A stretch of 64,000 nucleotides of DNA from assembly GCF_900099775.1 (NCBI RefSeq), contig NZ_FMTM01000018.1:27616-91615 (forward strand). Direction: 5' to 3'. Below, one piece after another: positions 33,214-43,283 of the stretch. The stretch's first letter is position 1; each line of letters starts with the position of its first letter. Source of the DNA: Rhizobium mongolense subsp. loessense. GTDB taxonomy: Bacteria; Pseudomonadota; Alphaproteobacteria; Rhizobiales; Rhizobiaceae. The notes under the pieces are model-generated. The model had not been told where the DNA came from and did no database searches. It saw nothing but the letters and a program-made list of their open reading frames with translations. A program made the position numbers and the translations under genes.

Positions 33214-34464
33214 ATGAAACTGACCACACTTTTTGCCGCATCAATCGCCCTTTTTCCAGCTGGAGCCATGGCTGAAAGCAAGGGAACTGTCGAAGGCATC
33301 CATCATTGGGTTTCCGAGAGTGAGGTGAATGCGCTCAAGGTGATCACCGACAAACTCGCTTCGAAGGGCTACACTTGGCAAGACAGCGCCGTTGGTGGGC
33401 TATCCGGCGCCAACGCGCTCCAGGCGCTGCGGACGCGCCTTGCCGCCGGCAACCCGCCGGCGACAATGCAGTTCCTCGGCTACGAAGGTCTCGATTGGGC
33501 CAAAGAAGGCGTGCTCCGCTCGCTCAATGACCTTTACACCAGGAATGGTTGGGACAAGGCACTTGCACCACAACTTCTAAGTTTCGTGAAGAGCGGCGAT
33601 GACTATATCTCACTGCCGATCAACATGCACCGCCAGAACTGGGTCTGGGCCAACAAGGCTGTGTTCGACAAGGCTGGCATTCCCGAGCCAAAGAGCTGGG
33701 ATGAGCTGATCGCATCGGGCGAAAAGCTCAAGGATGCAGGCGTTGTTCCACTCGCTATGGGCGACGAGCCTTGGCAAATCCTGGAAGTGTTTGAAGCCAT
33801 TCTAGTGGACGTTAACGGTCCGGACTTCTACAAGAAGGCCGTTATCGATCTCGACGAAAGCGTCCTCTCCAGCGATCAGATGGTTGATGCCTTCGATAAG
33901 CTGCGCAAGGTACGGGGACTTGTTGACGATGGCTTTACCGGTCGCGACTGGGCCGTTGCGACAGGAATGGTCGCCAGCGGGAAGGCCGCCATGCAGGTCA
34001 TGGGCGATTGGGCAAAAGGCGAGTTCCTGGCCAAGGGCATGAAGCCGGGTGTCGATTTCCTGTGCTTCCCCACCCCGACTGCAACCCCGAACTACAAGTT
34101 CGTCATCGACGCCTTCGGTCTTTTCAAAATCGACAATGCTGCGATTACGGCCGGCCAGGACGCTTGGGCGGAATCCATCATGGATCCGGAAGTCCAGAAA
34201 AACTTCAACAAGATCAAAGGCTCGATCCCCGCGCGCTCCGACGTTTCGGTTGATGATCTCGATGCCTGCGCACAACGCAGCTTCGTCGACCGCGAAGCGG
34301 CTGTCGCCAGCGGCGCCATGCTCGGCGGTCTCACCGAAGGCTTCGCTGCCCAGCCACAGTTCGCAGGGGTCTTCAGCGACGTCGTCGGCAAGTTCTTTGT
34401 GACCGATATGTCATCGAAAGACGCCGTCCAGGCCCTTGTCGACGGGATCAACAACGCGCGCTAG
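33214..34464 (+). CDS. CUT1 sugar ABC transporter periplasmic binding protein
   Basis: 416 aa with signal peptide MKLTTLFAASIALFPAGAMA. Extracellular solute-binding family 1 (COG1653) with IHHWVSESEVNALKVITDKL, LPINMHRQNWVWANKAVFDK, AGIPEPKSWDELIASGEKLK, and VMGDWAKGEF. It resembles glucose/mannose (GtsA-like) binders. GGGGAACTAAA precedes the ATG. It heads the importer genes. Confidence 0.92.
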   Translation: MKLTTLFAASIALFPAGAMAESKGTVEGIHHWVSESEVNALKVITDKLASKGYTWQDSAVGGLSGANALQALRTRLAAGNPPATMQFLGYEGLDWAKEGVLRSLNDLYTRNGWDKALAPQLLSFVKSGDDYISLPINMHRQNWVWANKAVFDKAGIPEPKSWDELIASGEKLKDAGVVPLAMGDEPWQILEVFEAILVDVNGPDFYKKAVIDLDESVLSSDQMVDAFDKLRKVRGLVDDGFTGRDWAVATGMVASGKAAMQVMGDWAKGEFLAKGMKPGVDFLCFPTPTATPNYKFVIDAFGLFKIDNAAITAGQDAWAESIMDPEVQKNFNKIKGSIPARSDVSVDDLDACAQRSFVDREAAVASGAMLGGLTEGFAAQPQFAGVFSDVVGKFFVTDMSSKDAVQALVDGINNAR

Positions 34465-34478
34465 CCCAACTCTGGGCC

Positions 34479-34503
34479 GCCGGCCGGGTCACGCCCGGCT
34501 GGC
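34479..34503 (+). terminator. stem-loop after the binding-protein gene
   Basis: GCCGGCCGGG pairs with CCCGGCTGGC (10 bp, one G-U) around a short loop 15 bp after the stop. This is typical of partial termination between a binding-protein gene and its permease genes. Confidence 0.65.
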
Positions 34504-34548
34504 GTTCCTCAAGGTAGGTGCGTTCGTGAAAACGGTGGGATTGCTGTC

Positions 34549-35445
34549 ATGCGCAGTACACTTTCGCTGAAGGATAGATTTACACTTTGGCTGCCCAGGA
34601 TCGTTCTCTCGCCAAGCCTGGTCGCGGTCTTCGTGGGGGTCTATCTCTTTATTGCTTGGACAGGCTGGATTTCCCTGTCGTCGTCTAAAATGGTTCCGCG
34701 ATACGACTTCGTCGGTCTGGAGCAATATGTACGCTTGTGGGCAACCCCGCGCTGGGAAACCGCAGTCGTCAATCTTTTCATATTCACGGCGCTGTTCCTG
34801 ACAATTACCATTGCTGTCGGTCTGTTCATTGCCATTCTGCTTGATCAGCGGGTTCGCGCCGAGGGGGTCCTTCGTGCGGTCTACCTCTATCCGATGGCAC
34901 TATCATTCATCGTCACAGGCACAGCGTGGAAATGGATTCTGAACCCCGGCCTGGGCGTGCAGAAAGTTGTCAACGATCTTGGCTGGACCGGTTTCGTCTT
35001 CGACTGGATTACACGGCCCGAATACGCGATCTACTGCGTTGTGATTGCCGCAGTATGGCAGTCAACGGGCTTTGCAATGGCGATTTTTCTTGCCGGTCTG
35101 CGCGGTATCGACACGTCGATTATCAAAGCCGCGCAGATCGAAGGCGCGAGCCTGCCGCGCATCTACATGAGCGTCATTGTGCCAATGCTGCGACCGGCTT
35201 TTCTGAGCGTCATCGTCTTGCTCAGCTACATTTCGATCAAGAGCTTCGACCTCGTACTGGCGCTGACTAACGCTGGACCGGGAAGCGCGACCGAGATGCC
35301 CTCAACCTTCATGTTCTCGGCCACGTTCCGCCGCAACCAGATGGGTGTCGGCGCCGCCAGTGCAATGATGATGCTGATCACCGTCGCCGCCATCATCATT
35401 CCCTATCTCTATTCCGAACTGAGGGAGAGCCGCAATGAGCACTGA
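34549..35445 (+). CDS. sugar ABC transporter permease (MalF-like)
   Basis: 298 aa with about six membrane segments and the EAA loop IIKAAQIEGASLPRIYMSVI that docks the ATPase. C-terminal GPGSATEMPSTFMF is typical of CUT1 permeases. Overlaps the next permease by 11 bp. Confidence 0.92.
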   Translation: MRSTLSLKDRFTLWLPRIVLSPSLVAVFVGVYLFIAWTGWISLSSSKMVPRYDFVGLEQYVRLWATPRWETAVVNLFIFTALFLTITIAVGLFIAILLDQRVRAEGVLRAVYLYPMALSFIVTGTAWKWILNPGLGVQKVVNDLGWTGFVFDWITRPEYAIYCVVIAAVWQSTGFAMAIFLAGLRGIDTSIIKAAQIEGASLPRIYMSVIVPMLRPAFLSVIVLLSYISIKSFDLVLALTNAGPGSATEMPSTFMFSATFRRNQMGVGAASAMMMLITVAAIIIPYLYSELRESRNEH

Positions 35446-36313
35446 GGTAGGTTCGGCACGTCGCTCTTACCAACTTGGACGCATCTTCATCTATGGGTCG
35501 CTTATCACCCTTGCGGCATTCTACCTGATGCCGCTCTGGGTCATGATCGTAACCTCGCTTAAGTCGTTGGACGAGATTTACTCCGGCTCCTTTATCGGCT
35601 TGCCGAAGGCGATCACGTTTGAAGCCTGGCAAAAGGCGTGGGGAGAGGCATGCATAGGGACAGCCTGTGAAGGACTGCGGCCCTATTTCGTCAACTCGCT
35701 TATGATGGTGATCCCGGCGGTCATCCTGTCAACGGGCATCGGCGCGATCAACGGCTATATCTTGACCAAATGGCGCTTTCCCGGTTCGAATTTTGTATTT
35801 GGCATGCTGCTGTTTGGGTGCTTCCTTCCGTTCCAGGCAGTGATCTTGCCGATGGCACAGCTGCTCGGTGGCCTCAACCTGTCAGGCACCATTCCGGGCC
35901 TTGTTCTGGTTCATACCGTGTACGGCATCAGCTTCACCACGCTGTTCTTCCGCAACTATTTCATTACCATTCCCGATGAACTGACGCGGGCAGCACAGAT
36001 CGACGGGGCGGGCTTCTTCCGCATTTTCTTCTCAGTCATGCTCCCGGCCGCGCTTCCGATTATCGTGGTGTCCTGCATTTGGCAGTTTACCCAGATATGG
36101 AACGACTTCCTGTTCGGCGTGTCCTTCACCGCCGGGCAGTCTTCCCCGATCACGGTGGCGCTGAACAACATCGTCAACGTCACGATGGGGCGCAAGCAAT
36201 ACAACGTCGATATGGCCGCGGCCATGATCGCCGCCATCCCAACTCTGATCGTCTACGTCATCGCAGGACGCTATTTTGTCCGCGGATTGACCGCTGGTGC
36301 CGTGAAAGGCTGA
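35435..36313 (+). CDS. sugar ABC transporter permease (MalG-like)
   Basis: 292 aa, six membrane segments. EAA loop ELTRAAQIDGAGFFRIFFSV and VSCIWQFTQIWNDFLFGVSF are MalG-type. ATG lies inside the end of the preceding permease gene; the ATPase gene follows after 4 bp. Confidence 0.92.
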   Translation: MSTEVGSARRSYQLGRIFIYGSLITLAAFYLMPLWVMIVTSLKSLDEIYSGSFIGLPKAITFEAWQKAWGEACIGTACEGLRPYFVNSLMMVIPAVILSTGIGAINGYILTKWRFPGSNFVFGMLLFGCFLPFQAVILPMAQLLGGLNLSGTIPGLVLVHTVYGISFTTLFFRNYFITIPDELTRAAQIDGAGFFRIFFSVMLPAALPIIVVSCIWQFTQIWNDFLFGVSFTAGQSSPITVALNNIVNVTMGRKQYNVDMAAAMIAAIPTLIVYVIAGRYFVRGLTAGAVKG

Positions 36314-36317
36314 GACA

Positions 36318-37418
36318 ATGTCCACTCTTGAAATCGATCGCGTCCGCAAATCCTACGGCCATCTTGAGGTTCTGAAGGAGGTTTCGATCTCCATCGGTAC
36401 CGGTGATTTCCTAGTGCTGCTAGGCCCTTCCGGCTGCGGAAAGTCTACACTTCTCAACATGATCGCTGGTCTTGAGACGATCACAGGTGGCGAAGTTCGG
36501 ATCGCAGGGAAAATGGTCAACGACCTGTCACCGAAGGATCGCGACATCGCCATGGTGTTTCAGTCGTACGCACTTTATCCGACAATGACCGTGCGCCAGA
36601 ATATCGAATTCGGAATGAAGATTCGGAAGGTGCAGCAAGCGGAGCGCGATAAAGCGGTGAGGTCGGCGGCCGAACTGCTGCAGATTTCGCACCTCTTGGA
36701 CCGCAAGCCCTCACAACTTTCCGGAGGGCAGCGACAGCGAGTTGCTATGGGACGCGCAATCGTGCGGCAGCCTAAACTCTTCCTATTCGACGAGCCGCTT
36801 TCCAACCTCGACGCGAAGCTTCGCGTCGACATGCGAACGGAAATCAAGCGGTTGCACGCTCGCCTCGGCACGACTATCGTCTATGTTACGCACGATCAGA
36901 TCGAGGCGATGACGCTGGCTACACGTGTCGCCGTGATGAAAGATGGCGTTGTTCAACACCTCGACGATCCGCAGAAGGTGTACGACCGGCCTGCCAACGT
37001 GTACGTGGCGCGGTTCGTTGGTTCCCCGTCTATGAATATCATTCCCGGTCAACTCGAGGTTGACGGGACTGCAGTCAGCGCCGTCGTAGAAGTTCCGAAC
37101 AGGCCGGCGGCCCGGATCTCAGGAATTCCGATGTCTGCTGCGGCTGCGACCACATATGCCGGCAAGAAGGTGCTGATCGGCATCCGCCCCGAGCATTTCA
37201 GTGTCGCCACGGCCGGTGGTTCCTCCATTATCCGGATTGACGTAGACGTAGTCGAGCCAACCGGTCCGGATGCGCTCGTTGTGTTTCAGCTCGGCGGTGT
37301 GGAAGTAACGGCTCGTCTGCCGCCGAAGCAGGCCACTGCGGGAGCCGAAGCATCACTATCCGTCGACACGTCGAAGATGGTTTTGTTCGACGTTCAGACT
37401 GAAGCGCGGATCGATTAA
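36318..37418 (+). CDS. sugar ABC transporter ATPase (UgpC/MsmK-like)
   Basis: 366 aa. Walker A GPSGCGKST at 36-44, Q-loop region VFQSYALYPTMTV, signature LSGGQRQRVAMGRA, Walker B LFLFDEPLSNLD, switch His in YVTHDQIEAMTL, and a C-terminal TOBE domain (IGIRPEHFSV). It energises the two preceding permeases. Confidence 0.94.
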   Translation: MSTLEIDRVRKSYGHLEVLKEVSISIGTGDFLVLLGPSGCGKSTLLNMIAGLETITGGEVRIAGKMVNDLSPKDRDIAMVFQSYALYPTMTVRQNIEFGMKIRKVQQAERDKAVRSAAELLQISHLLDRKPSQLSGGQRQRVAMGRAIVRQPKLFLFDEPLSNLDAKLRVDMRTEIKRLHARLGTTIVYVTHDQIEAMTLATRVAVMKDGVVQHLDDPQKVYDRPANVYVARFVGSPSMNIIPGQLEVDGTAVSAVVEVPNRPAARISGIPMSAAAATTYAGKKVLIGIRPEHFSVATAGGSSIIRIDVDVVEPTGPDALVVFQLGGVEVTARLPPKQATAGAEASLSVDTSKMVLFDVQTEARID

Positions 37419-37430
37419 GGGCAAACCTCT

Positions 37431-38930
37431 ATGCAACAAAGTGCAGACATCGTTATCGTTGGCTCTGGCGTGGGCGGCAGCTCACTCGCCTTTAGCCTTG
37501 CTGAAACAGGACGTAAAATCGTAATCCTTGAGCGAGGTGACTATCTGAATGATACGCCAGAAGCTCGCGATGACGTCGCGATTTTTCAAAAGGGCTTCTA
37601 CAAGTCGACCGAAGAATGGCTCGGTACAGACGGCGAAAGCTTCCTTCCGGGAAACTACTACTACGTCGGCGGCAATTCTAAATTTTTCGGTGCGGTCATG
37701 TACCGATACCGCAAAGAGGATTTCGGTGCTCGTCCTCATTTGGACGGAGGTTCGCCGGGATGGCCTATCCAGTACGAAGACTTGGAACCTTGGTATGAGC
37801 GTGCGGAAGACGTTTTCCAGGTTCGGGGCGCGATCGACCAGGACCCGACGGAACCGCCCCACAGCAGTCCATATGCCCACCCGCCCGTGCCGGATGAGCC
37901 AGCCATCGCGGCAGTAAGATCCCGTTTACAGAAGGCGGGCATTCACCCATCGAGCCTGCCGCTTGCTATTGACCTCGAAGAGTGGCTCAAGCGCGCTGAG
38001 ACCGGTTGGGACGCTTTTCCAAACACCGGACTTGGCAAGATTGACGCCGAGGCCGGGCCTTTGGCGCGTGCACTCCTCCATCCCAACGTGAGTGTCGTCA
38101 CTGGTGCTAGCGTCTCTCGGCTCGAAACCGACGCCAGCGGTCATAGGGTGACTGCGGCAGTTTTCGTCAAGGATGGCGTAGAACAACGCATCAGGGCCGA
38201 CGTTTTCGCGGTAGCAGCAGGCGCAGTACAGTCCGCTGCTCTGTTGCTGAGATCGGCGAATAACGCACATCCTAGCGGCCTGGGGAACAGTTCGGACCAA
38301 CTGGGCCGCAACTTCATGAACCACAACACGACCGCGATGCTAACGCTCGATTTCAGGGCGCCGAATACGGCAGTTTACCAAAAGACGCTGGGCTTCAATG
38401 ATTACTATAACAACGACAACGAGTATGGATATCCGCTGGGCAATGTACAGCTCCTCGGTCACATAACCGGAAATATCTTGAAGGCCAATTTCCCCGTCGC
38501 CGCACCTGCATGGGTGACCAAGCTCATTGCCCGCTACGCGTACGGCTGGTTCCTGACGAGCGAGGATCTGCCGAATCCTGAAAGCCGCGTTATGATCAAG
38601 GACAATCGGATTGTCATGCATTGGATCCGGTCGAATATGCGGGCCCACGAGGCTCTCATAAAGAAGACGCGGTCGGTTATGCGCAAGGCGGGCTTCCCAA
38701 TCGTCTTGACGCACACATTCGGCCGCAAGACGACCTCGCATCAATGCGGGACTGCACGACTAGGAAATAACCCGGCTCTGTCCGTCGTTGACCCGAACTG
38801 CCGAAGCCATGATATTGAAAATCTTTATATAACCGATGCTTCTGTGCTTCCGACCTCAGCGGCGGTTAATCCGGCATTGACCGTGGCGGCTCTCGCGATC
38901 AAGGCAGGCGCGGCGATAGGGAAGGGCTAG
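37431..38930 (+). CDS. GMC-family FAD oxidoreductase (1)
   Basis: 499 aa. FAD site VIVGSGVGGSSLAFSLAETG and ILERGDY; substrate-binding domain with YYYVGGNSKFFGAVMYRYRK; C-terminal catalytic His region SHQCGTARLG and NPALTVAALAIKAG. Of the family of glucose/pyranose/glucoside 3-dehydrogenase-like flavoproteins. It lies 12 bp after the ATPase gene, so the imported sugar is its likely substrate. Electron acceptor unknown. Confidence 0.85.
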   Translation: MQQSADIVIVGSGVGGSSLAFSLAETGRKIVILERGDYLNDTPEARDDVAIFQKGFYKSTEEWLGTDGESFLPGNYYYVGGNSKFFGAVMYRYRKEDFGARPHLDGGSPGWPIQYEDLEPWYERAEDVFQVRGAIDQDPTEPPHSSPYAHPPVPDEPAIAAVRSRLQKAGIHPSSLPLAIDLEEWLKRAETGWDAFPNTGLGKIDAEAGPLARALLHPNVSVVTGASVSRLETDASGHRVTAAVFVKDGVEQRIRADVFAVAAGAVQSAALLLRSANNAHPSGLGNSSDQLGRNFMNHNTTAMLTLDFRAPNTAVYQKTLGFNDYYNNDNEYGYPLGNVQLLGHITGNILKANFPVAAPAWVTKLIARYAYGWFLTSEDLPNPESRVMIKDNRIVMHWIRSNMRAHEALIKKTRSVMRKAGFPIVLTHTFGRKTTSHQCGTARLGNNPALSVVDPNCRSHDIENLYITDASVLPTSAAVNPALTVAALAIKAGAAIGKG

Positions 38931-38931
38931 G

Positions 38932-40578
38932 ATGTTGTTTTCTCACCTTGCGTCGGCTCGGTTCGGCATACGGCCACCCGGGGGAGACCGGTCGACCCGG
39001 TGCGACTACATTGTCGTAGGAGGCGGCTCGACCGGTTGTGTCATAGCTTCGCGGCTGTCGGAGGACGAAAACGTGTCGGTCGCTCTCCTCGAAGAGGGAC
39101 CGCCGGATTCAAGCCCGTATATCCATATCCCTGGCGCGTACTACAAGACCGCCCAAGGTCCCCTGCTGAAGCGCCTGCCTTGGGAGCCTCCACCGGGTCT
39201 GGGGCCCAGCGCGACACCGACAATGGTACAGGCGAGTGTCCTCGGCGGCGGAAGTTCCGTGAACGCGATGATTTACATTCGCGGCGTGCCATCCGACTAC
39301 GAACGATGGGTGGCACTCGGTGCCACAGGCTGGAGCTACGACGATGTGCTTCCATATTTCAAGCGAGCCGAAGACAACAACAGATTTTGCAACGATGTCC
39401 ATTCCATCGGAGGGCCGCTCGGGGTCTCCGACATCGACTACATTCATCCTCTGACGCGGGCGTGGCTCCAAGCGTGCCAGCAGGCAGGTCTCCCTTACAA
39501 TCCCGATTTCAATTCAGGAAATCAAACCGGTTGTGGTCTTTATCAGATCACGGCCAAGAACGGTCGGCGCAGTAGCGCGGCGGTGGCTTACCTGAAGCCC
39601 GCACGCGGACGCTCAAACCTTCGTGTTCTCACAAAGACAACCGTAACCCGCATTATTGTTGAGAACGGTAAGGCAGTTGGTGTGGAATGCATCCGGAATG
39701 GCAATAATTCGATCTTGTGGGCTGAGCGAGAGGTGATCTTGTCTGCCGGAGCAATAGCCACGCCAAAGCTCTTGATGCTGTCGGGGATTGGGTCAGCTGA
39801 CGCGCTCGAGCGACAAGGTATCCCGGTCCACGTGGATCTTCCTGGCGTGGGACAGAACCTGCAGGATCATATCGAAATCTCTCTCATCTATCAGCTCAAC
39901 GGCCCGCACAGTTACGACAAATACAAGAGGCCGCACTGGAAGGCTGCTGCAGGCCTCAACTATGCTCTTTTCAGGGGTGGACCGGCGTCGTCGAACCTGA
40001 TTGAAGGCGGCGCCTTCTGGTGGGGAAACAAGAGCGAAAAGGCGCCTGATATCCAGTACTTCATGGTGGTCGGCGCCGGGATCGAAGAAGGCGTAGATGC
40101 CGTGCCGGGAGGAAATGGTTGCACCGTCAACCTCGGTCAGATCAGGCCGCGGTCGAGGGGCGAAGTTACTCTTCGAAGTGCAAATCCAGCGGACACTCCT
40201 GTTATAGCCCCTCGATATTTCTCCGACCCCTATGATCTAGATGCGATCACGGATGGAACTATGGCAGCGATAGACATTATGGAACGGCCTGCTATCTCGC
40301 GCTATCTCACAGCGCGTCAAACTCCGTCGCCGATGATCAGAGCACGTGATGAGATAAAAGACTTCTGCCGCAAGAATGCCCATGCTGCGCTTCACCCTTC
40401 GGGCACTTGTCGCATGGGTGAGGATGAGATGGCGGTCGTCGATCCTCGGCTGCGCGTAAGGGGCATTGAGGGGCTTCGCGTTGCAGATGCTTCGATAATG
40501 CCTACTTTGATCTCGGGGAACCCAAACGCGGTCTGCATCATGATCGGGGAACGCGCCGCGGAGTTCATTCGGCCCTAA
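38932..40578 (+). CDS. GMC-family FAD oxidoreductase (2), choline-dehydrogenase-like
   Basis: 548 aa. FAD site YIVVGGGSTGCVIASRLSED and ALLEEGPPD; GMC signature VLGGGSSVNAMIYIRGVPSD; the second signature GAIATPKLLMLSGIG; catalytic HAALHPSGTCRMG and N-containing GNPNAVCIMIGE. Starts 1 bp after the stop of GMC 1. Two GMC enzymes in one operon suggest successive oxidations or different substrates. Confidence 0.88.
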   Translation: MLFSHLASARFGIRPPGGDRSTRCDYIVVGGGSTGCVIASRLSEDENVSVALLEEGPPDSSPYIHIPGAYYKTAQGPLLKRLPWEPPPGLGPSATPTMVQASVLGGGSSVNAMIYIRGVPSDYERWVALGATGWSYDDVLPYFKRAEDNNRFCNDVHSIGGPLGVSDIDYIHPLTRAWLQACQQAGLPYNPDFNSGNQTGCGLYQITAKNGRRSSAAVAYLKPARGRSNLRVLTKTTVTRIIVENGKAVGVECIRNGNNSILWAEREVILSAGAIATPKLLMLSGIGSADALERQGIPVHVDLPGVGQNLQDHIEISLIYQLNGPHSYDKYKRPHWKAAAGLNYALFRGGPASSNLIEGGAFWWGNKSEKAPDIQYFMVVGAGIEEGVDAVPGGNGCTVNLGQIRPRSRGEVTLRSANPADTPVIAPRYFSDPYDLDAITDGTMAAIDIMERPAISRYLTARQTPSPMIRARDEIKDFCRKNAHAALHPSGTCRMGEDEMAVVDPRLRVRGIEGLRVADASIMPTLISGNPNAVCIMIGERAAEFIRP

Positions 40579-41479
40579 GACCGCCGCCACCGCGGCCTCA
40601 GAGGTGAGGGAATCCTGTCATGAGTCGGGGCGATAATATTGTCGTGTCCTGGTTGCGAACCGCAAAACGTGAACGCCGCGGCGCTGAAAGAGGGGGCGGT
40701 CGCGCTGGCTGCAGAACAAGTGGGTATAGACGCAAACTGCATTTCGCACAGGGTGCGTCGCATCGCGTCAAATTATTTCAGTGAGCGAAATCGCGCCGGA
40801 CATCGAATATCGGTAGCTTGAACCAATCGGCTGCTTTTGAAGCGTTGCACCTCCCAAGCGGCTGGAGCTGGTGGCGGTCAATAGCCGTCACCAGCAAAGG
40901 TCCCGGTTTAAGCGCTGATATGGCGTGAAACTCGCGATGCAGAGCAGCCGATCCCGTTTGAGAGGCCCAGTTTTGGTGGGCGCCTCGGGCAACAACAGGT
41001 GAAGTAGCCTCAGTTCGCAATCTGGCGCAGGCGCTGCACTATATTGGAGCTTCATTTAACTTGCGCATGAGACAGGCCGGATCAATTCGGCAATAATGGT
41101 TCCATGCTAAACTTAGGAGCACCAGAACTTGCTGTCGAAGTCGGAAAGTTGGATTTGTGCGATACTGGTAGCGAGCCTTCTTCTGTCTCTTACTGCAGTG
41201 TATAAAGTGCCAGGTCTATCCCAGGTTTTCGTCAATGCATCGTCCTTCCGGGAGATGAACGCTGTCCTCAAGCGCGATACCTTTGCCGCGCTCTTTAACT
41301 ATTGAGTTCAATTTCATCACTGCGGCAAAGGGATCAACGAGCATGCGGCTTGTCGCTTGGTAGCATCTTCGGATTTTACTGTACGCATGAGGGAAAATTT
41401 GAACTCTTGTCCCGCGTACTGATTGATCGTCCAGGGTCGCCTGCACCGAGGCCAATGGATCTTCGGGAAGGTAGTCTAA
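40579..41479. other. intergenic stretch of about 900 bp, no supported gene
   Basis: Several short frames exist on both strands (for example 40639-40821 plus, 41216-41533 minus), but none has family motifs or a credible ribosome site. No repeats, tRNA or transposase sequence recognised. Confidence 0.45.
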
Positions 41480-42652
41480 TTGAACCACCAAACGTTGTTT
41501 ATTGCTAAATCTGGTTGGGCAGGCCGGCTTCAATGCCGCGCTTTCTTCCTAGCAGGTGGCGTCGGTATAGGCTCTTGGGCTGCCTCCTTGCCTGTGCTCA
41601 GCTCACAGATGAACTTGGAGAAGGGGACGCTTGGCCTGGTGCTGCTCTGCTTCGCGCTTGGTGCTATCGTGTTGATGACGAACTTCCGTCGCTTGTCCCA
41701 GCAGTGCAGTTGTCACGCCCTTTGCCTTTTTGGGTCAGTCGGGTTTGGCATCGCATTAGTATCGGTGCCTCATGTTGCTAATGTTTATCTGTTGGCGCTA
41801 ATCGTATTCATGGCTGGCGCGGGATTCGGAACATTGGATGTCTCGATGAATACGGAAGCTTCGTTGCTGGAGCGTCAGATCGGGCATCACATCATGTCAT
41901 CGTTTCACGCAGTGTTCAGCATTGGCAATCTAGCCGGTGCGTTCGTCGTCGGTCAGTTGCTAAATTTCGGCGCGGCCTTGGCTGTCTGTCTGGGAGTGAC
42001 CGGAGCTATTGTGATGGTCCTGTCAGTCGCCGCTTATTTCGGCGTGCAGGGCTACAACCAGGATACAACACCGATAGGCGCTCGCACGATCAGCGCAGAT
42101 CGAATCGAGGGTAGAGTTTACTTGTACTTTCTCGGCGCGATATCGTTTCTTGCGTTGTTCGCCGAAGGCGGGATGATGGATTGGAGTGCTATCTATATCG
42201 TCGGCACACTGCACGGGACCGAAAGCACCGGTGCATATGGTTTTGCAGCGTTCGCCGCCACCATGACTATCGGTCGCCTTGTCGGAGATGCTATTACCAA
42301 TCGCGTCGGCCCGACCAACGTGTTGCGGTTCGGCGCCATCATCTGTGCGGTGTCGGTCGCGGCATTGCTTTCCATCGACAGCATATCAATCGCTCTGATT
42401 GCTTTAGGCGGGTGCGGTTTTGGCGTAGCAAATATCGTGCCGGCGGTTTTCGCGGCAGCGGGCCGTGCCGGCGGTAGTGCTGCAGCCAATGCGATGTCCA
42501 TCGTTACGACAATGGGATACTCTGGCCTTCTGCTAGGACCTGCTGTCCTCGGCTTAGTCGCGCAAATGTCTACGCTTTCGGTAAGCATGTCCCTGCTGGT
42601 ACTTGCATTTTCCGCGATCGTTGTAAGCACTTATTACCTCAGGGACCTGTAA
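41480..42652 (+). CDS. MFS transporter (YbjJ/fucose-permease-like)
   Basis: 390 aa with about 12 hydrophobic segments. TTG start with GGAAGG 8 bases upstream. RCRAFFLAGGVGIGSWAASL-type N-terminus and GAGFGTLDVSMNTEA, MSSFHAVFSIGNLAGAFVVG, EGGMMDWSAIY are typical of the YbjJ-like branch of sugar/peptide MFS permeases. Substrate unknown; it stands alone, 900 bp after the catabolic operon. Confidence 0.85.
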   Translation: MNHQTLFIAKSGWAGRLQCRAFFLAGGVGIGSWAASLPVLSSQMNLEKGTLGLVLLCFALGAIVLMTNFRRLSQQCSCHALCLFGSVGFGIALVSVPHVANVYLLALIVFMAGAGFGTLDVSMNTEASLLERQIGHHIMSSFHAVFSIGNLAGAFVVGQLLNFGAALAVCLGVTGAIVMVLSVAAYFGVQGYNQDTTPIGARTISADRIEGRVYLYFLGAISFLALFAEGGMMDWSAIYIVGTLHGTESTGAYGFAAFAATMTIGRLVGDAITNRVGPTNVLRFGAIICAVSVAALLSIDSISIALIALGGCGFGVANIVPAVFAAAGRAGGSAAANAMSIVTTMGYSGLLLGPAVLGLVAQMSTLSVSMSLLVLAFSAIVVSTYYLRDL

Positions 42653-43283
42653 CCTCGATCAACTCTGCCACAGTGGCCTAAGGTGAGGGAGCAACACGAG
42701 GCCCAAAATATGGAATGGCACGCCTTCCAAGCCCGCGAAACCAACCGCCATCCGCTGCCTCCTTGGAAATCGTCAATACAGCAGCGACGGAGCCATCTCG
42801 ACGCGATGTTTCCTGGTGGCGCATACTGTGCGCCAGTTTTGCGCGAGGATTTCAACGCAAGCGAACTCGTCCAAATGAACGGCAAGAGGCAAACGTCACC
42901 TGCTGGGTAATGTCGATCCGGCAGAATATGAGACATCATCACGAGGAGACACACAAGCTGGGAACACATTCCGCACCCGCCGCGCAGTGATGTTACAATG
43001 GTAGTGTCTTATCCACTTTCACGGCTTACGCTAATATCGTGGAGCCCGCTTGGGCCAAATGCTGCCCTGCGGTGGTCGCGTTTGCTATCTAAATCCGAAA
43101 ACATCTGTGGACCAGTCGGCCACCGCTACGGCCTGACGCGATATAGCTTGGCGAATCTGGCCTAATCCTAACGTCGTTGATTTTGCGCCCTCTCCAGCTT
43201 AAGGACCGCTCCGTCCTCGTTTTTTGGATATACTATTAGAAGTGTGTACCTGCGCGAACGGGATAAGCCATTCGAGAATTTGT
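42653..43283. other. intergenic stretch of about 630 bp
   Basis: No gene, RNA or repeat could be supported. Open frames on both strands overlap one another and have unnatural composition. Confidence 0.45.

Noticed and set aside
42634..42969. 111-aa minus-strand open frame
   Set aside because: Unnatural Cys/Trp-rich composition, overlaps the MFS gene end, no motif.
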